Part shown: positions 16,485-24,521 of the stretch, piece after piece
Layout: each line of letters starts with the position of its first letter
Numbering within the stretch: position 1 is the first letter of the stretch
NCBI GenBank assembly: GCA_023251155.1
Contig: JAHEZH010000038.1
Coordinates: forward strand, 9,468-42,775
Source: Flammeovirgaceae bacterium
Lineage (GTDB): Bacteria > Bacteroidota > Bacteroidia > Cytophagales > Cyclobacteriaceae
Reading direction: 5' to 3'
Length of the DNA stretch: 33,308 nucleotides
The notes under the pieces: model-generated
What the model was told of the DNA's origin: nothing
The model's database searches: none
The model's input: only the letters and a program-made list of their open reading frames with translations
Made by a program: the position numbers and the translations under genes

Positions 16485-18716
16485 ATGAAAAAATTAACTT
16501 CACTCGTACTCTTTGGTTTAATCACCTGCTTGCTCATTACCTGCAGCAGAACACCTTCATGTCATGAAGAGATGCTGGCATTACTCCAGCAAGTCCGGAA
16601 GGAAACACGCGTAGCCGATAATACTTTCAGTCCGGAAGGTAAAATAACGTACATGGATTCGTTGCTTAATTTACCTCACAGCACACCCGGGCAAATTGCC
16701 TATTGCAAATACCTGAAGGCGAATATTCTTCTGGAAATGGGAGAAGAGAAAAAAGCCATTGCCCTTTTCCAATCTATTCAGGAAGATGCTACGCCTGCGC
16801 AGCTTAGCAGAATTATTCGTGATCTGGGTATTGCCCAGCTGCGCGAAGGCGAACGCTCCAATTGCATCTCCAATCATGCTGCCGAATCCTGCCTGATGCC
16901 TGTTCGTGGATTGGGTGTACATCAGGATGCCAGTGGTTCCTCCAAAGCGATCGATCTTTACCTGTCACTTCTCAAAGAAAATCCAAAAGACCTGGAGTCC
17001 ATGTGGTTGTTAAATCTTGCCTACATGACACTGGGCGAATATCCATCCAAAGTACCGGCTCAGTACCTGTTGCCGGGAATGAATGGTGATACGACCGTAA
17101 CGGTGAAACCCTTTCAGGATATTGCTGCCGGTCTGAAGCTCGATATAAAAAACATAGCCGGAGGAAGCATCATCGAAGATTTCGATAACGACGGCTACCT
17201 GGATCTGGTTACATCAAGTATGGACTTAAGTGAATCCATGCATTACTTTAAAAACACAGGCACGGGCAGCTTTACTGATCTTTCCTTTCAATCGGGATTA
17301 AGCCAATTCACAGGCGGGCTTAACATGGTTCAGGCCGATTATAATAATGATGGATATACTGATATACTGGTGCTGCGGGGAGCATGGAAAGGAAAGTATG
17401 GCCATGAGCCCAATTCATTATTAAAAAATAATGGCGATGGCACATTCACCGATGTAACTACCATCAGTGGCCTTCTTTCTTTTCACCCCACACAAACAGC
17501 TACATGGAATGATTTTAATAATGATGGCTGGTTAGACGTTTTCATTGGTAATGAAAGCGGTGTAATGATGGAAGATACGCGCCATCCCTGTGAGCTGTAT
17601 ATGAGCAACCAGGACGGTACATTCCGCGAAGTTGCCAATCGTGCCGGATGTGATGTGAAACTGTATGTAAAAGGGGTGACTTCGGGTGACTATGATAACG
17701 ATGGATATAAAGATCTTTTTTTATCTACCATGAATGGCAAAAGAGTTTTACTGAAAAACAAAGGGCAAAATAAAGAAGAGATTCTCTTCGAAGATGTTAC
17801 GCTGCAGGCGGGCATCGCTGGTACATATGGTAACAGTTTCCCCACCTGGTTCTGGGATTATGACAACGATGGCTGGTTGGACATTTTCACGTGCGACTAT
17901 ACCTTCAAAAAATCGCTGGCATTCTATGCAGCGGCCGAAAAGCTGCACCTACCGGAAGGCAATCCTGAAAAGATGTTACTCTACCGCAACAATCACGATG
18001 GCACTTTTACCAACGTAGCCGGCCATATCGGGTTAGATAAAGTCGTCTTTGCCATGGGGGCCAACTTCGGTGATATCGACAATGACGGATATCTCGATAT
18101 GTACCTGGGAACAGGTAATCCTCAGTATCAGTCACTCGTACCGAATAAGATGTTTAAAAACATGGGAGGTAAAAAATTTGCTGATGTTACCACTTCCGCC
18201 CGTGTTGGTCACCTGCAGAAAGGACATGGCGTGTCGTTTGCTGACTTAGATCACGATGGTGATCAGGACATCTACATTGAACTGGGCGGAGCATACAAAG
18301 GAGATGCCTATCAGAACGCATTGTTCCTCAACCCGGGCCAGAACACCAACAACTGGATCAAGCTACAGCTACAGGGAACAACCGCTAATCGTGGTGCGAT
18401 CGGCACGAAAATAAAAGTAACGTTCAGAGAGAATGGTGTTCAGCGCAGCGTTTACCGCGATGTGAATTCAGGTGGAAGCTTCGGTGCTTCGCCTCTACGC
18501 AGAGAGATTGGGATAGGACAGGCCACCGTCATTGATGAAATAGAAATACAATGGCATGGAAGCAAAACGGTGCAGAAGTTCACCAACATCCATCCAAATC
18601 AATTCATCTGTATCACAGAAGGAGACAGGGCACTCAAACAACTGCCACATCAACCCATCAACTGGATCTTGCCTGATGCGCTTTGCTTGCCGGGTACACT
18701 TGCCTCACTCAACTAA
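16485..18716 (+). CDS. CRTAC1-family FG-GAP/UnbV exported lipoprotein
   Basis: This 743-aa protein has a lipoprotein-like signal (Cys20 in LLITCS; Thr at -1 is unusual). A helical TPR-like region covers about 55-210 and contains Cys127, His131, Cys136 and His146, a pattern found in this family that could bind metal. From about residue 228 come seven VCBS/FG-GAP calcium loops of the DxDxDG type: DFDNDG, DYNNDG, DFNNDG, DYDNDG twice, DIDNDG, DLDHDG. The end (about 620-715) is an ASPIC/UnbV domain with GAIGTKIKVTF and NSGGSFGASP. I infer a surface or periplasmic protein that handles the substrate of the neighbouring receptor. Its reaction is unknown. Confidence 0.87.
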   Translation: MKKLTSLVLFGLITCLLITCSRTPSCHEEMLALLQQVRKETRVADNTFSPEGKITYMDSLLNLPHSTPGQIAYCKYLKANILLEMGEEKKAIALFQSIQEDATPAQLSRIIRDLGIAQLREGERSNCISNHAAESCLMPVRGLGVHQDASGSSKAIDLYLSLLKENPKDLESMWLLNLAYMTLGEYPSKVPAQYLLPGMNGDTTVTVKPFQDIAAGLKLDIKNIAGGSIIEDFDNDGYLDLVTSSMDLSESMHYFKNTGTGSFTDLSFQSGLSQFTGGLNMVQADYNNDGYTDILVLRGAWKGKYGHEPNSLLKNNGDGTFTDVTTISGLLSFHPTQTATWNDFNNDGWLDVFIGNESGVMMEDTRHPCELYMSNQDGTFREVANRAGCDVKLYVKGVTSGDYDNDGYKDLFLSTMNGKRVLLKNKGQNKEEILFEDVTLQAGIAGTYGNSFPTWFWDYDNDGWLDIFTCDYTFKKSLAFYAAAEKLHLPEGNPEKMLLYRNNHDGTFTNVAGHIGLDKVVFAMGANFGDIDNDGYLDMYLGTGNPQYQSLVPNKMFKNMGGKKFADVTTSARVGHLQKGHGVSFADLDHDGDQDIYIELGGAYKGDAYQNALFLNPGQNTNNWIKLQLQGTTANRGAIGTKIKVTFRENGVQRSVYRDVNSGGSFGASPLRREIGIGQATVIDEIEIQWHGSKTVQKFTNIHPNQFICITEGDRALKQLPHQPINWILPDALCLPGTLASLN

Positions 18717-18748
18717 AAAATTATTCAACACTTAAAAGAATACAACTA

Positions 18749-19807
18749 ATGAAAATACCTACCGAACCCGTTGGAAGCATTCCCCGTCCTGTCTATCTGC
18801 AGGAAGCAATAAAGTCGTTTGCTCAAGGGCAGATACCTGAAAAAGAACTGGCTGCCAAAACGGAACAAGCTTTAAAGGAAACCATTCAGCAACTGGAAGC
18901 CACCTGTTCTCCTGTCATTAGTGACGGAGAGCAATCCAAACCAAGCTTTGTTACATATCCCATCCATGGCAATAAGCAGCTTGATTCCAATGGGGTAGTT
19001 ATTCCCTTTGCTGATGGACACACCCGTCAGCTGCCAAAGCTAACCGGTGGGCCGTTTCGTTATCAGAATTACGCAAGCAGCTACGTTGAAAAAGCGAAGT
19101 CACTTACACGTTTACCGGTAAAGCAAGCCGTTATTTCTACCTCCGCTATCAGTTTACTTTATCCGCAGGAAGGCATCGCGGACTATTCACATGATCAGTT
19201 CATCCAGGATCTGATCCATGAATCGGAAGCAGATATACGCCAGTGTTTGAATGCCGGTGCGTATAATGTGCAGATCGATTTTACAGAAGCACGTCTTGCT
19301 CTGAAGCTTGATCCTTCCCGACAATTACTACAGCGTTTCATTGATTTAAATAATCAAGTGCTGGATCGCTTCACGCAAGCAGAGAGAAAAAAGATTGGCG
19401 TCCACAGCTGTCCTGGTGGCGATCATGATTCCACTCACAGTGCGGATATCAGCTATGCGGATTTACTCCCCTATTTATTTCAACTTCGTGCCGGTAACTT
19501 TTATCTGGAATACGCAGCAGAAAAAGAGAAGAAGTCAACGTTGCAGGCCATCAGGGAGTTCTCCAAAAATGATCAACGTATTTTTCTGGGGGTAACAAAT
19601 GTATTGGATCCACATGTGGAAACGCCTGAAGAAGTGTGTGCGTTAATAATGGAAGCGGCCAAAGTTATACCTGTGGATCGACTGGGCACAACCGATGATT
19701 GTGGCTTCTCTCCTTTTGCGGATGATGTTTCCACGGCGCGTGAAACAGCATTCGCCAAAATCAAAGCACGCGTGCAGGGAACATTGCTTGCTGAAACAAA
19801 ATTATAA
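18749..19807 (+). CDS. MetE C-domain-like zinc-dependent alkyltransferase
   Basis: This 352-aa protein starts at ATG 18749 (MKIPTEPVGSIPRP); the frame further upstream overlaps the previous gene and is not needed. It corresponds to the C-terminal barrel of cobalamin-independent methionine synthase only; full MetE is about 750 aa. Likely zinc ligands are His219 and Cys221 (GVHSCPGGD), Glu254 (FYLEYA) and Cys318 (TTDDCGFSPF), matching MetE His641/Cys643/Glu665/Cys726 in order. Epoxyalkane:CoM transferases are also single-barrel members with HxC...C. I infer alkyl transfer to a thiol in the cytoplasm. Methionine synthesis is not supported because the N-terminal half is absent. The third AhpD-like gene follows after 16 bases. 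Confidence 0.85.
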   Translation: MKIPTEPVGSIPRPVYLQEAIKSFAQGQIPEKELAAKTEQALKETIQQLEATCSPVISDGEQSKPSFVTYPIHGNKQLDSNGVVIPFADGHTRQLPKLTGGPFRYQNYASSYVEKAKSLTRLPVKQAVISTSAISLLYPQEGIADYSHDQFIQDLIHESEADIRQCLNAGAYNVQIDFTEARLALKLDPSRQLLQRFIDLNNQVLDRFTQAERKKIGVHSCPGGDHDSTHSADISYADLLPYLFQLRAGNFYLEYAAEKEKKSTLQAIREFSKNDQRIFLGVTNVLDPHVETPEEVCALIMEAAKVIPVDRLGTTDDCGFSPFADDVSTARETAFAKIKARVQGTLLAETKL

Positions 19808-19823
19808 CCAACCAACAACTCAA

Positions 19824-20387
19824 ATGGCACACATCACTTTACCCGAAGGGCTTCCTGGCATTCGCGGACCGATGGCTTTTCGTCCAGAGACAGCAAAACC
19901 ACTCAATGCCCTCGCAGAAATTTTACTGCGCAGGGAGAATTCATTGAGCAGAGGTGACCGTGAACTCATGGCTACGTATGTTTCCTCCTTAAACGATTGC
20001 TTCTTTTGCCAGAATGCACATGGAGGCATTGCACAACATTACCTGCAATGCGATATGGCTTTTATCGATCAGGTGAAGAAAGACTATGAATCGATGCCAC
20101 TGTCGGATAAACTGAAAGCATTACTCTCCATTGCGGGCAGTGTTCAAAAAGGAGGACAACATGTTACCTCTGCACAAATTGAAAAAGCAAAAGCACGGGG
20201 TGCTACCGATATGGAAATTCATGATACCGTGTTGATTGCGGCTGCCTTCTGTATGTTCAATCGTTACGTAGATGGATTGGGTACATGGGCACCACAAGAT
20301 CGGAACATTTATGTAGCGCGCGGGCCAAGAAGAGCCGAAGAAGGTTATGAAAATTTTGATCCGATGGAACGCCTTGCTGCCGGGTAA
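19824..20387 (+). CDS. AhpD-like (carboxymuconolactone decarboxylase family) protein 3
   Basis: The ATG at 19824 (MAHITLPEGLPGIRG) is chosen by alignment with the two paralogues and gives 187 aa; the frame upstream overlaps the previous gene. Glu47, Cys59, Cys62 and His66 (DCFFCQNAH) are intact, as is HDTVLIAAAFCMFNRYVDGL. The C-terminus differs from its paralogues (GTWAPQDRNIYVARGPRRAEEGYENF, given here only to mark the divergence), so the copies may have separate partners. It is the last gene of the cluster; a 182-base gap and an ABC gene follow. I infer redox or peroxidase-related function, substrate unknown. Confidence 0.87.
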   Translation: MAHITLPEGLPGIRGPMAFRPETAKPLNALAEILLRRENSLSRGDRELMATYVSSLNDCFFCQNAHGGIAQHYLQCDMAFIDQVKKDYESMPLSDKLKALLSIAGSVQKGGQHVTSAQIEKAKARGATDMEIHDTVLIAAAFCMFNRYVDGLGTWAPQDRNIYVARGPRRAEEGYENFDPMERLAAG

Positions 20388-20390
20388 GTT

Positions 20391-20413
20391 TAAAAGTTAA
20401 AGTTAAAAGTTAA
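20391..20413. repeat. short direct repeat TAAAAGTTAA x2 after the cluster
   Basis: TAAAAGTTAA occurs at 20391-20400 and again at 20404-20413, separated by AGT. It lies 3 bases after the stop of the last cluster gene. It may be a decayed intergenic repeat; no function can be claimed. Confidence 0.55.
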
Positions 20414-20548
20414 CTGTAATACTACTGGAGAGAACTTCCTCTTTTACCAATTCACTTTGAACTGCTCTTATCCCACGATCATTTGTTTGCCGGTGATAAT
20501 CGTTGCTCATTTTGTGATACAAGGATCGTAACTCATCCATTAAGATTC

Positions 20549-20556
20549 TATTTTTG
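20549..20556 (+). promoter_or_regulatory. candidate -7 element (TATTTTTG) before the ABC gene
   Basis: TATTTTTG fits TAnnTTTG exactly and ends 13 bases before the chosen ATG at 20570. No -33 box at proper spacing is clear. It suggests the ABC gene has its own promoter and is not part of the AhpD-like operon. Confidence 0.4.
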
Positions 20557-20569
20557 TGCCCGTCAACTT

Positions 20570-21961
20570 ATGTACATGATCGAACTACGGCACGTTTCAG
20601 TAAACAAATCGGGGCAGCGAATTTTTAGTGATCTCAACTGGAGCCTACAAGAAGGAGAAAACTGGGTAGTACGTGGAGCAAACGGAAGTGGCAAAACCAT
20701 TTTGCTGGAACTACTTGCCGGGGTGATCCCTCCTGCTGAGGGCGAAGTGCATTACCATTTCATTTCTGAAAAAACCTGGGAGCAACGTTATCAGCAACGC
20801 AAACAGTCGATTCATTACATTCCTGCTGATGCTGCACTCACTCAGATTCATCAGCACGAGTTGTTCTATCAGCAACGCTATTATTCCCTCGGAGATGAGC
20901 TGGTACCTACTGTATCCGATTTTTTGGGTGAAGAAATGGTCAATGCTATCCATCGCCATCCATTTCCGGCATCGCTCTCTATCGATCTGTTGATGAAGTT
21001 GAAATTAACACAACTCTCCAACGGGCAGCAAAAGCGGGTGATGATTCTGAAAAATCTGGCCCTGAAAATTCCTAAATTCCTGGTGCTGGATTATCCGTTT
21101 GAAGCACTGGACCGCAACAGCCGCAAAGACCTCGCTGATTTTCTTGATCATCTCGCCCGTGTGCACGGCGTGCAACTTATTCTTACCGATCACGATAATG
21201 AACTGCCTTCGGTCATCAATCGTGAACTAACGATGGTTGATTTTAAGATTCAATCTCACTCATCAATCGTTTCTGTTTTTGCCGGTAATTTCGTGCAAAC
21301 AAAAGCAAGAAATGACTCCAAAGCGGCCACATCTCCCGTGTTGGAGATGCGGGATCTCACCATTCAATATGGGGAAACGGTCATTATTAAAAATCTTAAC
21401 TGGACCATCAATAAAGGGGAGCGATGGGCGCTGGCCGGAAAAAATGGTTCCGGCAAAACTACCTTGTTCAGCCTGATCTTTGCTGATCATCCATTGGCGT
21501 ACAGCCAGCAGGTGTACCTGTTTGGCAAGCGCAGAGGTAGTGGTGAATCGATATGGGACATTAAAAACAGGATCACGTATCTTGGACCGGAGCAAATGAG
21601 CTATCTGGATCCGAAAGACAAATTGTTGAGCGCGCGCCACTACATTCTTCCACTTCATAAAAATCAGGAAGAAAAAGAACTGGATGGATTAGTTCGTCAC
21701 TTCAATGCACTTCGGTATATTGACAAACCTCTCCGCATGTTATCAGCGGGCGAGCTGCAAATGGTTTTGATCATGAAATCTTTTCTCCTTCAAAAGGAAT
21801 TGCTTCTTCTGGATGAACCCTTTCGGTTTTTAGATGCTGTTCAAAAAGAAAGAGTAAACCAATACCTGCAAACCCATCTCAATACCGAAACCACGCTGGT
21901 GCTCATCACCCACGATGAGCAGGATATGAAGCGCTGGGGCATGCAGACGCTTTGGTTATAA
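20570..21961 (+). CDS. ModF-like ABC protein with two fused ATPase domains
   Basis: Starting at ATG 20570 (or 20576, MIELRHV), this 463-aa protein has two ABC ATPase domains and no membrane segment. Domain 1 has Walker A GANGSGKT (about 36-43), signature LSNGQQKR and Walker B FLVLDYPFEALD, where the catalytic Glu is Tyr175. Domain 2 has Walker A GKNGSGKT (about 290-297), signature LSAGELQM, and LLLLDEPF with Glu416. The stretch FGKRRGSGESIWDIKNRITY matches E. coli ModF closely. ModF has no settled role despite its link to the molybdate operon, and no mod gene is here. I infer a soluble ATPase with one hydrolytic and one probably non-hydrolytic site. Confidence 0.85.
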   Translation: MYMIELRHVSVNKSGQRIFSDLNWSLQEGENWVVRGANGSGKTILLELLAGVIPPAEGEVHYHFISEKTWEQRYQQRKQSIHYIPADAALTQIHQHELFYQQRYYSLGDELVPTVSDFLGEEMVNAIHRHPFPASLSIDLLMKLKLTQLSNGQQKRVMILKNLALKIPKFLVLDYPFEALDRNSRKDLADFLDHLARVHGVQLILTDHDNELPSVINRELTMVDFKIQSHSSIVSVFAGNFVQTKARNDSKAATSPVLEMRDLTIQYGETVIIKNLNWTINKGERWALAGKNGSGKTTLFSLIFADHPLAYSQQVYLFGKRRGSGESIWDIKNRITYLGPEQMSYLDPKDKLLSARHYILPLHKNQEEKELDGLVRHFNALRYIDKPLRMLSAGELQMVLIMKSFLLQKELLLLDEPFRFLDAVQKERVNQYLQTHLNTETTLVLITHDEQDMKRWGMQTLWL

Positions 21962-21972
21962 AGACCGTCTGC
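21943..21972 (+). terminator. hairpin over the ABC gene stop codon
   Basis: GCAGACG-CTTT pairs with AAAG and CGTCTGC (21960-21963 and 21966-21972) with a 2-base bulge, 11 pairs in all. The stem spans the TAA stop. The tail is A5 then TTTTAGTTT rather than a clean U run, so the terminator call is weak. Confidence 0.4.
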
Positions 21973-22034
21973 AAAAACCCATTTTAGTTTCTGCAAATAA
22001 TTTCATTGTTTGCACTACCTAATACCCTACTGCC

Positions 22035-24215
22035 ATGCGCACACTTCTCTTCTTCCTGTTACCGCTGTCTGTTTTTGCTCAACCGTTTAGTCCAAAAGAA
22101 ATCGCTCAGTGGAAACAGCAAGCCAGCCGTGTCACAATTATCAGAGACAAATGGAGTATCCCACACATATATGCCAAAACCGATGCCGATGTGGTGTTTG
22201 GATTGTTGTATGCGCAATGTGAAGACGATTTTGAGCGGGTGGAAGAAAACTACATTACTGCACTTGGCCGCTTGGCCGAAGTGAAAGGTGAATCTGTGCT
22301 GTATGAAGATTTACGTATGCGCATGTACTCCGACACGATTAAAGTAGCAGCACTCTATGAAAAAAGCCCGGCCAAAATGAAGTCGCTGATGACCGCTTTT
22401 GCTAACGGAGTTAATTACTATCTCTACACTCATCCAAACGTAAAACCAAAGTTGCTTCACCGCTTTCAACCGTGGCTTCCCCTGCTCTTCAGCGAAGGAA
22501 GTATTGGCGGAGACATCACGCGTATTTCTGTTGATGACGTGAAAGCTTTTTACACCCGGACTAATAGTACTGACACCGAAGGAGCATCGCTTGCCTTACC
22601 CGAGCCCAAAGGATCAAACGGATTTGCCATTGCCCCCAAATTGAGTGCATCGGGAAACCCGTTGTTGCTCATCAATCCTCATACTTCATTCTATTTTCGT
22701 TCGGAAGTACACCTGAATAGTGAGGAAGGCCTCCATGCGTATGGTGCGGTTACCTGGGGACAATTTTTTATTTACCAGGGGTTCAATGATCAATGCGGAT
22801 GGATGCATACTTCTACCTATGCCGATGTGGCCGATGAATACAAAGAGACAATCATCCTTAAAAATGATTCACTCTTCTATCAATACGATGGTCAACTACG
22901 CCCTGTGATCAAAGAGAAGGTGGAATTGAAATATAAAAACGGAAATGATATGGCCAGAAAATCATTCACTGTTTACCGTACACATCACGGGCCGGTGATC
23001 GCTGAGAAGCAAGGCAAGTGGATCAGCATTCGTATGATGTATGATCCGTTGAATGCATTGACCCAATCGTATATGCGTACTAAAGCAACCGACTTTAAAA
23101 GCTTTAGCAAATGGATGGAGCTGAAAACCAATTCCTCTAACAATACGGTGTTTGCCGATAACAAAGGCAATATTGCTTACTGGCATGGCAACTTCATGCC
23201 GAAGCGCGACACCCGACTGGATTGGACATTGCCGGTAGATGGAAGTGATCCGGCAACGGAATGGAAAGGACTTCACGACACGAAAGACCTGGTTCAATTA
23301 TTAAATCCGGCTAACGGATGGATACAAAACTGCAACTCCACTCCATTCACTGCTGCCGATGTAAATAGCCCGAAGAAAGAAAACTATCCTTCTTACATGG
23401 CTCCCGATGGACAAAACTTCAGAGGTATCAATGCAGCACGGGTATTAAAAAACAGTTCTGCCTATACCCTGGATAAGCTGATTACTGCTGCGTACAATCC
23501 AAAGCTCACTGCATTTGAAAAACTATTGCCTTCTTTAATGGAAGCCTACCAGTCGACCCCATCAGGTGAATTGAAGACAAAACTTATTGAACCGATCAAA
23601 ACCCTCCAATCATGGGATATGAACTGTGATGTTGAATCCGTGGGACAAACACTGGCTATCCAATGGGGCAAGAAAATTCAAGCTTTGACATTAACGCGAC
23701 TACCTGAACGTACTACAGAACAACGCACCGACATTGTTGGGTTAGTGGATAACATGATTGCCAAAAGCACCTCCGAAGAAAAAGTAAAAGCACTGGCCGA
23801 TGCCGTTGAGGAACTAACAACTGACTTTGGCCGCTGGAACATGGGCTGGGGAGAGATTAACCGCTATCAACGACTGACAGGAAAAATGGATGAAATTTTC
23901 GATGACTCAAAGCCAAGTCTGCCCGTTGCGTACACGTCTTCCTTCTGGGGAACGCTGCCTGCTTATGGCAGTCGTACCTACCCGGGCACAAAAAAATTCT
24001 ATGGAAATGTAGGCAACAGCTTTGTGGCGGTGGTGGAATTCGGCAAGAAAGTAAAAGCTAAATCCATTGTAACAGGAGGAGAAAGCAGTAATCCGTCATC
24101 ACCTCATTTTACTGATCAGGCGGCCATGTACACCAAAGGGGAATTCAAAGACGTATTGTTTTATAAAGAAGATGTTTTGAAAGGATCGGAGAAGAAGTAT
24201 CATCCGGGTGAATAA
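22035..24215 (+). CDS. penicillin acylase family N-terminal-nucleophile hydrolase
   Basis: This 726-aa protein has a signal peptide ending near V-F-A-Q (residue 16). The early part (SIPHIYAKTDADVVFGLLYAQ then EDDFERVEENY) is the conserved alpha-subunit start of the family. The autocleavage site and nucleophile is Ser194 in PKGSNGFAIAP; the beta chain would begin with that Ser. Later, INPHTSFYF and the oxyanion-type segment CNSTPFTA match the family. It hydrolyses amide bonds, but members act on acyl-homoserine lactones, beta-lactams, glutaryl or lipoamide substrates, so the true substrate is open. It is probably periplasmic and probably not in an operon. Confidence 0.9.
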   Translation: MRTLLFFLLPLSVFAQPFSPKEIAQWKQQASRVTIIRDKWSIPHIYAKTDADVVFGLLYAQCEDDFERVEENYITALGRLAEVKGESVLYEDLRMRMYSDTIKVAALYEKSPAKMKSLMTAFANGVNYYLYTHPNVKPKLLHRFQPWLPLLFSEGSIGGDITRISVDDVKAFYTRTNSTDTEGASLALPEPKGSNGFAIAPKLSASGNPLLLINPHTSFYFRSEVHLNSEEGLHAYGAVTWGQFFIYQGFNDQCGWMHTSTYADVADEYKETIILKNDSLFYQYDGQLRPVIKEKVELKYKNGNDMARKSFTVYRTHHGPVIAEKQGKWISIRMMYDPLNALTQSYMRTKATDFKSFSKWMELKTNSSNNTVFADNKGNIAYWHGNFMPKRDTRLDWTLPVDGSDPATEWKGLHDTKDLVQLLNPANGWIQNCNSTPFTAADVNSPKKENYPSYMAPDGQNFRGINAARVLKNSSAYTLDKLITAAYNPKLTAFEKLLPSLMEAYQSTPSGELKTKLIEPIKTLQSWDMNCDVESVGQTLAIQWGKKIQALTLTRLPERTTEQRTDIVGLVDNMIAKSTSEEKVKALADAVEELTTDFGRWNMGWGEINRYQRLTGKMDEIFDDSKPSLPVAYTSSFWGTLPAYGSRTYPGTKKFYGNVGNSFVAVVEFGKKVKAKSIVTGGESSNPSSPHFTDQAAMYTKGEFKDVLFYKEDVLKGSEKKYHPGE

Positions 24216-24417
24216 GTTCTATTGATTTGCATTGCCTTAAAAATTCAAGTACGCAAAGCAACCCCTGATAAAGTGCCCATTGCACGGCTGGCCTAACTTA
24301 TGGCCTGCATGAAGTTTGTATTTTCACGGTCGGCTGAATACTTTTCCCCAAAATGCATTCTCTCTATCACCCTATTCTGAAAGAAATTTGAAAAATAGTT
24401 CTGAAATATAATTTACC

Positions 24418-24434
24418 CCGCCAATAGATGGCGG
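24418..24434. promoter_or_regulatory. perfect inverted repeat, possible operator of the SIR2-like gene
   Basis: CCGCCA-ataga-TGGCGG has perfect 6-base arms and a GC-rich content in an AT-rich gap. It lies 10 bases upstream of a TAGTTTTG element. Its place suits a repressor or activator site, or an RNA hairpin; no regulator gene is adjacent. Confidence 0.4.
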
Positions 24435-24444
24435 AGTGCCTGGT

Positions 24445-24452
24445 TAGTTTTG
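24445..24452 (+). promoter_or_regulatory. candidate -7 element (TAGTTTTG) upstream of the SIR2-like gene
   Basis: An exact TAnnTTTG match 69 bases before the ATG. An alternative, TATATTTC at 24510-24517, would give a leaderless start. Neither has a clear -33 partner. Confidence 0.3.
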
Positions 24453-24521
24453 ACTTGTTCGGGTTTTAGCAATGGAAAAACGAACACGAAAAAATAACCG
24501 TACTTAAACTATATTTCAATA

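Larger units (their letters stand above)
24216..24521. other. 306-base gap upstream of the SIR2-like gene
   Basis: No gene of convincing length is seen. The gap holds short palindromic words (GTGC..GCAC at 24273-24285; GGCC twice around 24300-24315), the hairpin at 24418-24434, a TAGTTTTG element at 24445-24452 and a TATATTTC element at 24510-24517. It is therefore most simply the control region of the SIR2-like gene. Confidence 0.5.

Noticed and set aside
18749-19807. Truncated metE pseudogene
   Set aside because: The protein is complete for a single-barrel family, has intact zinc ligands and a normal start, and no remnant of the N-terminal half lies upstream.
19695-19823. N-terminal extension of AhpD-like protein 3
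   Set aside because: This part of the frame overlaps the MetE-like gene, and alignment with both paralogues places the start at 19824.
11296-20387. Aromatic (protocatechuate/beta-ketoadipate) degradation cluster
   Set aside because: Only the superfamily name 'carboxymuconolactone decarboxylase' suggests it. The proteins have the AhpD-type Glu/CxxC/His centre, and no pca dioxygenase, cycloisomerase or CoA transferase is present.
22035-24215. Beta-lactam resistance gene
   Set aside because: The penicillin-acylase family is broad and the protein shows only the Ntn-hydrolase fold signature; nothing in the sequence points to beta-lactams.
24216-24521. Small RNA or tRNA gene in the 306-base gap
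   Set aside because: Only short palindromes are seen; there is no cloverleaf, T-loop motif or convincing terminator.
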